A stretch of 64,000 nt of DNA from positions 1 through 64,000 of the forward strand of contig JBCBEX010000007.1 of assembly GCA_038528235.1 (NCBI GenBank), read 5' to 3'. The first letter of the stretch is position 1, and the number at the start of each line of letters is the position of its first letter. Under the pieces are notes generated by a model. The model was not told the DNA's origin and made no database searches. It was given only the letters and a program-made list of their open reading frames with translations. Both the position numbers and the translations under genes were made by a program. The stretch comes from JBCBEX01 sp038528235 (GTDB lineage: Bacteria; Bacteroidota; Rhodothermia; Rhodothermales; Rubricoccaceae). Of this stretch, positions 58,372 through 64,000 are shown in pieces.

Positions 58372-60759
58372 TCAATACGTGAGACGGAGTTCGAGACCGA
58401 GGAGGCGCGGGCGGCCCACGGAGGCGAAGGCCTCGGCGCGGCTTGTGAGGTAGTCCACATCGAACAGGTTGTCGACGAAGGCCGTGACGGCGAGGGTGCC
58501 GCGCGTGGTGGACTGGATGACGTAGCCCAGGCGGGCGTTGACGAGCGTGCGGGCCTCCACCTCGGAGAGCGGCTCGTTGCGCAGCCCTTCGAGGCCGCCG
58601 CCAGGGCTGCTGAAATAGGCCCCCGTGTGCGCCACCGTCACGGCCGCCGACACGCCCGTGGAGGGGACGTAGGACGCGCCGAGCGCCGCCGTGAATGAAG
58701 GCGCACTGGGGAAGTCGTTGCCGCTGAAGTCGCCCTCCGCCGTGACGAAGTCGTCGAGGCGGGTGCGCAGCCAGCCCGCAGAGCCGTAGACGGTCACGTC
58801 GCGGCCGAGCACCAGGCGCGGCTCCACCTCGACGCCCCATGCCGACGAGCGCCCGGCGTTGCGCGTGATCGTGAGCGGCGCGCCGCCCAGCGTCGTGTCC
58901 TCGACGGCGATCTGCTGGTCGTAGTAGCGGTAGTGGAAGACGGTGGCGTTGAGCGCGAGCCGCCCACCGAACCACTGCGAGCGGTAGGCGAGGTCGGCGT
59001 TCCAGAGCGCCTCGGGGTCGACCTCGTAGACATCGCCGGAACGTGGCTCGATGTCGGCGTAGCCCGCCCGGAAGCCCCGCGCGACGGTGAGGGCGAGCCG
59101 CTGCGTCGGGGTGACGGCGAACGCGAGGCCGCCCTCGGGCAGCAGTGCCGTGAATTCGGTGTCGACGGCGGTCGTGTCGCCGCGCGTGGCGTCGCCGGGG
59201 AACGTGACGATGGTGTCCTCGACACGCGCGCCGAGCAACCGCGCCCCGGCGAGGAGCGTCCAGCCGCGCCCCAGCCGCAGCCGGGCATCCGCGAACGCCG
59301 CGCGCTCCTCCGTGAACCCGTCGCTCTCGATGTCCTGGAAAACCGACTCGCCGAGCAGCACCTCGGAGTCGCGGTCGTCGCCGAACCAGCCGTAGAAGAG
59401 GCCCAGCGTTCCTGAAAGCCGACCCAGACCCCCGGCGTTTTGGTCGGGTTGGTAGGCGACGCGCACTTCCTGCGTGAAGCTGTCCTGCGCACGCAACTCG
59501 TCGCGGACGAAGTTGGAGCCGGGCGGCGTGAAGATGTCCGTGTCGCCAGTGGCGCGCGCGCTCAGCGCCTCGATGCGCCAGGACGGCGTGGCCTCGTAGA
59601 AGGCCCGCGCGCCGTAGCTGCCGAGCGTCGTCTCGCGAAACTCCAGGCCGGGCGGGAGGTCGGCGAAGCGCTCGAAGAAGTCGGGGCCGGTGACCTGTGC
59701 GCTGCCAGGCTGGTCGAAGCGCTGCCCAGCGCTCAGCGTCACGGTGAGGCCGTCGAGCACCTTCGGCTCGATGAGCAGCTTCGCGCGGAGGCTGCGGTAG
59801 TCGCTGTCGTCGAGGACATCGTTGCGGAACGGCACGCCGGGCGACGGCTCAGGGTAGCCGATGCCGAACTCGTCGGTCGCCACCTGCGCGCTCACCCGGA
59901 ACGCGACTTGCCCCGGCACGATGGGGCCGCCCCCTGCAAGCGCAAACTCGCGTCCCGATGGTCCTTGGAAGATCGCCTGTGCCCGGCCTGTCCAGTCATA
60001 GGTCGGCGCGCGCGTCTCGACCACCACAGCCCCAGCAACCGAGTTGCGCCCATACACCGTCGACTGCGGCCCGCGCAGCACCTCCACCTGGACCACGTCC
60101 CATAGCCCGCGCAGGCCCCGCGTCGTGGCGACGCCCGCCTGCGTGACGCCGTCCACCACGAACGACACGGTGCGCGCGGTGTTGATCGGCTGCGTGAGGC
60201 CGTCCGAGTTGAGACCGCGCAGCGAGATGCTCTTGCGGTTGTCGGCCTCCACGAGCGTCACGTTGCCGAGCAGTTCGGCGGCCTCGCGCACATCGTTGAC
60301 GCCGAACGCCTCCAGGTCGGTGACGGGCAGGACACCCACGCTCGTGTAGGTGTCGAGGAGCGAGCGGCGCTCCTTCTCCCCGGTCACGACGACGCCCGCG
60401 AGCGCCGCCACGTCAGCAATCAGCCGCAGCGTCGTGCGGGTCGTGGCCTCGGGCTCTACGTTCACCGTCACGCGCAGCGGCTCGAAGCCGACTGCCGTGG
60501 CGACGAGCACGACCGTTCCCGGCGCGAGGCTTTCGAGAGCGAAGCGCCCGTCAGCGTCCGTGGCTGCGCCGGTTGCAGCCTCGTCGATGACCACGTTGGC
60601 ACCCGGTACCGGCAGCCCCGAGTCTGCCTCGATGACGCGGCCCTCGACCCGTCCTCCCGTCTGTGCGAGGGCCACGTCCGCGCACACAGCCGCCAGGCCC
60701 GCCACGACGCAAGCGCGGGCGAGGTCAGAGAACCAAAGCAAGGTGGGCCGGAAACGCAT
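58372..60759 (-). CDS. TonB-dependent receptor
   Basis: A 795-residue outer-membrane receptor. Signal peptide about 1-32; CarboxypepD_reg-like domain about 34-120 (GRVEGRVIEADSGLPVPGANV). The plug (about 130-250) has SISLRGLNSDGLTQP, VSFVVDGVTQAG and VEVLRGPQSTVYGRNSVAGAVVVETR, the classical FepA/FecA-like consensus. The barrel ends LLGLELRLTY. Ligand is unknown, but with the adjacent methyltransferase, PepSY protein and second receptor, a metal chelate is likely. Its start lies 4 bp after the stop of the FG-GAP gene, so the two are translationally coupled. Confidence 0.93.
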   Translation of the reverse strand: MRFRPTLLWFSDLARACVVAGLAAVCADVALAQTGGRVEGRVIEADSGLPVPGANVVIDEAATGAATDADGRFALESLAPGTVVLVATAVGFEPLRVTVNVEPEATTRTTLRLIADVAALAGVVVTGEKERRSLLDTYTSVGVLPVTDLEAFGVNDVREAAELLGNVTLVEADNRKSISLRGLNSDGLTQPINTARTVSFVVDGVTQAGVATTRGLRGLWDVVQVEVLRGPQSTVYGRNSVAGAVVVETRAPTYDWTGRAQAIFQGPSGREFALAGGGPIVPGQVAFRVSAQVATDEFGIGYPEPSPGVPFRNDVLDDSDYRSLRAKLLIEPKVLDGLTVTLSAGQRFDQPGSAQVTGPDFFERFADLPPGLEFRETTLGSYGARAFYEATPSWRIEALSARATGDTDIFTPPGSNFVRDELRAQDSFTQEVRVAYQPDQNAGGLGRLSGTLGLFYGWFGDDRDSEVLLGESVFQDIESDGFTEERAAFADARLRLGRGWTLLAGARLLGARVEDTIVTFPGDATRGDTTAVDTEFTALLPEGGLAFAVTPTQRLALTVARGFRAGYADIEPRSGDVYEVDPEALWNADLAYRSQWFGGRLALNATVFHYRYYDQQIAVEDTTLGGAPLTITRNAGRSSAWGVEVEPRLVLGRDVTVYGSAGWLRTRLDDFVTAEGDFSGNDFPSAPSFTAALGASYVPSTGVSAAVTVAHTGAYFSSPGGGLEGLRNEPLSEVEARTLVNARLGYVIQSTTRGTLAVTAFVDNLFDVDYLTSRAEAFASVGRPRLLGLELRLTY

Positions 60760-60763
60760 CGCC

Positions 60764-62524
60764 CTAGCGCGTCACCGTGAGCGCGCGGGTGACCGCCCCC
60801 TGAGCTGTCGTCGCGCGGACGACGTAGAGGCCCGTCGGCAGGTCCTGCGCATCGAGGCGCAGCGGCGCGGCGGTCGCCGGACCGTCGAGGAGAACGGCGA
60901 CTTCGCGACCGAGCACGTCGTAGACTACCACGCGCACATCGGAAGCCGCGCTCACGCGGATAGCGGCCTGGCTCGCGGCCGGGTTCGGATACACCGCCAA
61001 CGCCAGCGCGCCGTCAAACTCGACCGTCACCTCGACCTCGGGGCTGTACTCGAACGCGCCGTCGAAGTCGACCTGGCGGAGCCGGAACGTGTGTGTGCCG
61101 GGCACGAGCGCGTCGATGCGGTAGGCGTAGGTCTGCAGCTCCGTCGTCGAGCCGTTGCCTGCCACGAAGTCGACCTCGCCGAACGCCTCGCCCTCGGGCG
61201 TGCGGTGCTCGACCGCGAAGCCCGCGTTGTTGGTCTCGGACGCCGTCGCCCAGTTCAGGACCGCGTCCGCGCCGTCGAGCTGTGCCTCGAAGCCGACAAG
61301 TTCGACCGGCAGCGGTGCAGAGGTCTTGCGGAAGAAACCGGTGGTGCCTACTGCTGTCGTGGAGGCGTCGCGGTCTACGGTGATGAGGTCGAGGTCGCCG
61401 TCCTGGTCGGCATCGTCGAGGAGCACATCGCGCGGCGTGAGGCCTGCCGCGACGAGCGTACCCGGCCCGAACGTGGCGCGGGCGTTGGCCGTCGTGGTCG
61501 TGCTCTGATTCTCGTAGAAGGCGAAGCGTGCGCCCGTGAAGGCGGCGGCCGTCGCGATGTCATCGTCGCCGTCCTGGTCGATGTCGCCCACGGCGAGGTT
61601 GCTCACGCCGACCTCGCTGCTCGTGATCGTCACGCGCGCGCCAAAGCCGCCCGTCCCGTCGCCTGCGTACGCTGCTACGATACCATCTGTCTGCCCCACG
61701 GCCACCACGTCGACGTTGGCGTCGCCCGTGACATTGCCGAAGGCCACGTCCTGCGCCGAGGTCAGGCTCGCATCGACCGTCACCGTTGAGAAAGCCCCGC
61801 TGCCGTCGTTCAGGAAGACCAGCACTTGGCCGCCCGTGGAGGCCACCGCCACATCGAGCGCCGTGTCGCCGTTCACGTCGGCGATGGCGGCTCCGCGCAC
61901 GTCGCGGATGGTGTTGGCCGGGGCCAGGTTGACCGCCGTCCCGAAGGCCCCCATCCCGTCGCCAGGGTAGTAGACTGCTTGGCCGAGGTTGGTGCCGTCG
62001 GAGAAGAAGGCGACCACGTCGAGGTTGTTGTCGCCGTCGAGGTCGGCGATGTCCACCACGCGCACATCGAAGAGGCCGTCGGCGAGGGTCTGCGTCGCGG
62101 CTAGCGAGACGGCGGGGAAGCCCTGGTTGATGTAGGTCGTCACCGAGCCGGTCGGAAAGCCTGCCTGCCCAGCCAGGGCACCCACCACGACGCCGTCCGG
62201 CAGGAAGTCGCCGTTGACGTCCGCGAAGGCGAAGCTCGACAGGGCCGTGTACGTGCCCACCAGCGCGGGGATAGCGTCAGAGTAGGTCGCTGCGCCCGTC
62301 TCGCCGGTCTGGTAGAGGAAGAACGAGAGGAAGCCGTTGTCGGTCGCGCTGAAGACGTTGCCCTCGGTCGCAATGGCGAGGTCGAGCGTGGGGAGGCCGT
62401 CGAGTTCGACGAACTGCGCCTTGACGGCGGGGCCGAGGTCGAAGGTTTCCTCCTGCTCGAAGGGCTGCGCGAGCGCAGGGGCCGCCAAGGCTAGCAGGAG
62501 TAGGAGAAAGAGAGTGCGATGCAT
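60764..62524 (-). CDS. FG-GAP/VCBS repeat protein with T9SS sorting domain
   Basis: A 586-residue secreted protein, signal peptide about 1-19 (LLLLLALAAPALA). It has at least five FG-GAP/VCBS-type repeats with Ca-binding style motifs (DLDGDNNLDVVAFF, DVNGDTALDVAVAS, DIDQDGDDDIATAA, DADQDGDLDLITVD), which build an integrin-alpha-like beta-propeller. A fibronectin-like domain (about 405-490) and the T9SS sorting domain (AVYPNPAASQAAIRVS to the end) complete it. It is the downstream member of a tandem pair with the gene at 62584 and lies 4 bp upstream of the receptor start. It is likely a calcium-stabilised surface adhesin or binding protein. Confidence 0.9.
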   Translation of the reverse strand: MHRTLFLLLLLALAAPALAQPFEQEETFDLGPAVKAQFVELDGLPTLDLAIATEGNVFSATDNGFLSFFLYQTGETGAATYSDAIPALVGTYTALSSFAFADVNGDFLPDGVVVGALAGQAGFPTGSVTTYINQGFPAVSLAATQTLADGLFDVRVVDIADLDGDNNLDVVAFFSDGTNLGQAVYYPGDGMGAFGTAVNLAPANTIRDVRGAAIADVNGDTALDVAVASTGGQVLVFLNDGSGAFSTVTVDASLTSAQDVAFGNVTGDANVDVVAVGQTDGIVAAYAGDGTGGFGARVTITSSEVGVSNLAVGDIDQDGDDDIATAAAFTGARFAFYENQSTTTTANARATFGPGTLVAAGLTPRDVLLDDADQDGDLDLITVDRDASTTAVGTTGFFRKTSAPLPVELVGFEAQLDGADAVLNWATASETNNAGFAVEHRTPEGEAFGEVDFVAGNGSTTELQTYAYRIDALVPGTHTFRLRQVDFDGAFEYSPEVEVTVEFDGALALAVYPNPAASQAAIRVSAASDVRVVVYDVLGREVAVLLDGPATAAPLRLDAQDLPTGLYVVRATTAQGAVTRALTVTR

Positions 62525-62583
62525 CGAGAGAGCGCCGGGGGCGAGCGGGTGGAGTGAGTGCAGGAGCGGAGAGCGTCGGAGAG

Positions 62584-64000
62584 TCAGCGGCCTGCGACGA
62601 TGAGCGGGCGGGTGGTCACGCCCTGTGAGGAGGCCGTCGAGGCTGCGGTCGCGGCGACGCGCACGAGGTAGGAGCCAGGAGCGAGGCCGCGTGTGTCGAG
62701 TTGGAGCAGAGCCGACGGGGTCACGCCGTCGTGGAGGACCGCCACGGTGCGTCCGAGGAGGTCGTGGACGGTTACCCGGACCGATTCACCCGCCCCCTGT
62801 CCGAACTCGATGGTGGCGATGTCCCGGGCCGGGTTCGGGTAGACGGCGAGCGCTGCGGCTGCTTCGGGCGTCGCGTCCTCCGACGCTGTCGGGAAAGCCG
62901 TGGCCGTCTTGCGGTAGAAGCCGCTTGCGCCGCCTCGGTCCACCACGGTAAGGTCGAGGTCGCCGTCTTGGTCGGCATCGCCGAGCAGCACATTGCGGGG
63001 CGTCGTGCCTGCGGCGATGAGTTGGTTGCCGAAGAGCGTCCCGTCCCCGGCGTTCGGATAGACCACGAAACCGCGCGCCTGCGCCGTCACCACGTCCACG
63101 TCGCCGTCCTGGTCGATGTCGCCCACGTCCACAGCGACGGCATCGGTCGCGCCGCCGTCCAGCACAACCGCTGCGCCGAAGCCGCCGCTGCCGTCGCCGG
63201 GGTAGTAGGCCACCTGGGCACCTCCACGCGCCACCGCCACCACGTCCGTTCGCCCGTCACCATTCAGATCGCCGAGCGCCACGTCCTGCGCCTCCGTGAG
63301 CGCTGCGTCTACGACCACGGGCGCACCGAACCCGCCGCTGCCGTTGTTGACGAAGACGAGCACCTCGTTGGCGGACGTTGAGGCGGTCGCTACGTCCGGC
63401 GCGCCGTCGCCGTTCGCGTCCGCGATGGCGGCTCCGCGCACGTCGCGCACCCGGTCTGCCGCCGCGATGGCCTGGGCATTCCCGAAGCCCCCCGCTCCGT
63501 CGCCGGGGAAGTAGACCGCGCGGCCCACGTTGGTGCCGTCGGTGTAGAACGCGGCGGCATCCACGTTGCCATCCCGGTTCAGGTCTGCGAGCCGCACAAC
63601 CCGAACATCGAGCAGGCCGTCAGCCAACACTTCGCTAGGCATGAGCGGCACAAACGGGAAGCCGTTGTTGATGGTGACGGCAATCGAGGCGGCAGGCGCT
63701 GCTTGCCCGGATCGAACGCCCGCGACGATGCCATCGACAACCAGATTGCCCGTCAGGTCGGCCATCGCGAACCCGGCGAGTGCGGTGTAGAACCCGTCGA
63801 GCGCTGGAATCGGCTCGGAGTAGGTCGCCGGGCCGGTCTCCCCTGCCTGATAGAGATAGAAGGTGAGCAACCCGTTGTCGGTCGCGCTGAAGACATCACC
63901 TTCGCTACTGATCACCAGCCCGAGGTTGCCCGTGAGGTCGAGGTCGACGTACTGCGCTTGCGTGGCCGTGGCGACCTGGAAGGGGTCTTCGAGGAGGAAC
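62584..64000 (-). CDS. FG-GAP/VCBS repeat protein with T9SS sorting domain (partial)
   Basis: The N-terminal end lies beyond the right edge; the frame is open to base 64000. The visible part (about 471 residues) has repeats DLNRDGNVDAAAFY, DANGDGAPDVATAS, DLNGDGRTDVVAVA and DIDQDGDVDVVTAQ, and a DADQDGDLDLTVVD unit. It ends in a T9SS sorting domain (AVYPNPARDIATIEFGQ, HDLLGRTVAVL). It is closely similar along its length to the neighbouring gene at 60764 (shared FSATDNG, DGLLDVRV and QDVA-type motifs), so it arose by tandem duplication. It lacks the fibronectin-like insert present in its neighbour. The two genes are 59 bp apart. Confidence 0.88.
   Translation of the reverse strand, partial: FLLEDPFQVATATQAQYVDLDLTGNLGLVISSEGDVFSATDNGLLTFYLYQAGETGPATYSEPIPALDGFYTALAGFAMADLTGNLVVDGIVAGVRSGQAAPAASIAVTINNGFPFVPLMPSEVLADGLLDVRVVRLADLNRDGNVDAAAFYTDGTNVGRAVYFPGDGAGGFGNAQAIAAADRVRDVRGAAIADANGDGAPDVATASTSANEVLVFVNNGSGGFGAPVVVDAALTEAQDVALGDLNGDGRTDVVAVARGGAQVAYYPGDGSGGFGAAVVLDGGATDAVAVDVGDIDQDGDVDVVTAQARGFVVYPNAGDGTLFGNQLIAAGTTPRNVLLGDADQDGDLDLTVVDRGGASGFYRKTATAFPTASEDATPEAAAALAVYPNPARDIATIEFGQGAGESVRVTVHDLLGRTVAVLHDGVTPSALLQLDTRGLAPGSYLVRVAATAASTASSQGVTTRPLIVAGR

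Overview
The window is about 64-65% GC and looks like Bacteroidota in the wide sense, most likely a member of the Rhodothermota (Rhodothermales/Rubricoccaceae-like). At least eight secreted proteins end in a type IX secretion (T9SS) type A sorting domain. There are three large TonB-dependent receptors with an N-terminal carboxypeptidase-regulatory-like domain, a PorV-like protein, two GHL10-type lipoprotein/secreted glycosidases, a ClpC and a DksA-like protein that has lost its zinc cysteines. Most genes lack a clear Shine-Dalgarno sequence. The species call is inference.

Layout. 1-375: right end of an IS3-family element with its terminal inverted repeat. 391-2331: a dense minus-strand tRNA array with an extended -10 promoter at its upstream edge. 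It mixes well-formed tRNAs (Gln, Gly, Arg, Phe, Pro, Asp), slightly odd ones (Trp, His, Leu), a Ser-anticodon tRNA with an unpaired acceptor stem, and class II tRNA halves. One pair of halves lies in circularly permuted order. Two decamer repeats recur between units. 2649-2940: a promoter-terminator pair that defines an unassigned RNA of about 257 nt. 2992-18308: ordinary chromosome (T9SS protein, GH20 hexosaminidase, YdeI family, NhaC antiporter, A-type Fe-S carrier, ClpC, M16 peptidase, DksA-like regulator, IleRS). 18309-19521: a 1.2 kb gap with a lone minus-strand terminator ahead of ileS.

19522-35121: DUF427 protein, the glpK-glpD glycerol pair, small secreted proteins, a sodium:solute symporter, and a cell-wall themed cluster (two GHL10 proteins, a WD40-like propeller, an Ami_3 amidase with Ig-like and T9SS domains). 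35236-44680: a minus-strand run of TonB receptor, T9SS protein, PorV-like protein, IPT/TIG lipoprotein and T9SS protein, which reads as one outer-membrane/secretion module. 44997-48367: lysA and hemA (glutamyl-tRNA reductase with a Cys-rich tail), separated by a tRNA-Thr 3' remnant and paired repeats that look like an integration scar.

48404-64000: an almost uninterrupted minus-strand run. It holds two tandem FG-GAP/T9SS proteins, a TonB receptor, a LCMT-type methyltransferase, two paralogous small CxxC proteins, a small carboxypeptidase-regulatory-domain protein, a second TonB receptor, a PepSY membrane protein, a PDZ-containing M28 peptidase, an MFS exporter and a small membrane protein. 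The context (PepSY, two receptors, methyltransferase) suggests uptake of an iron-siderophore-like ligand. The tRNA array and the receptor/CxxC-pair locus are the most promising places for undescribed biology.
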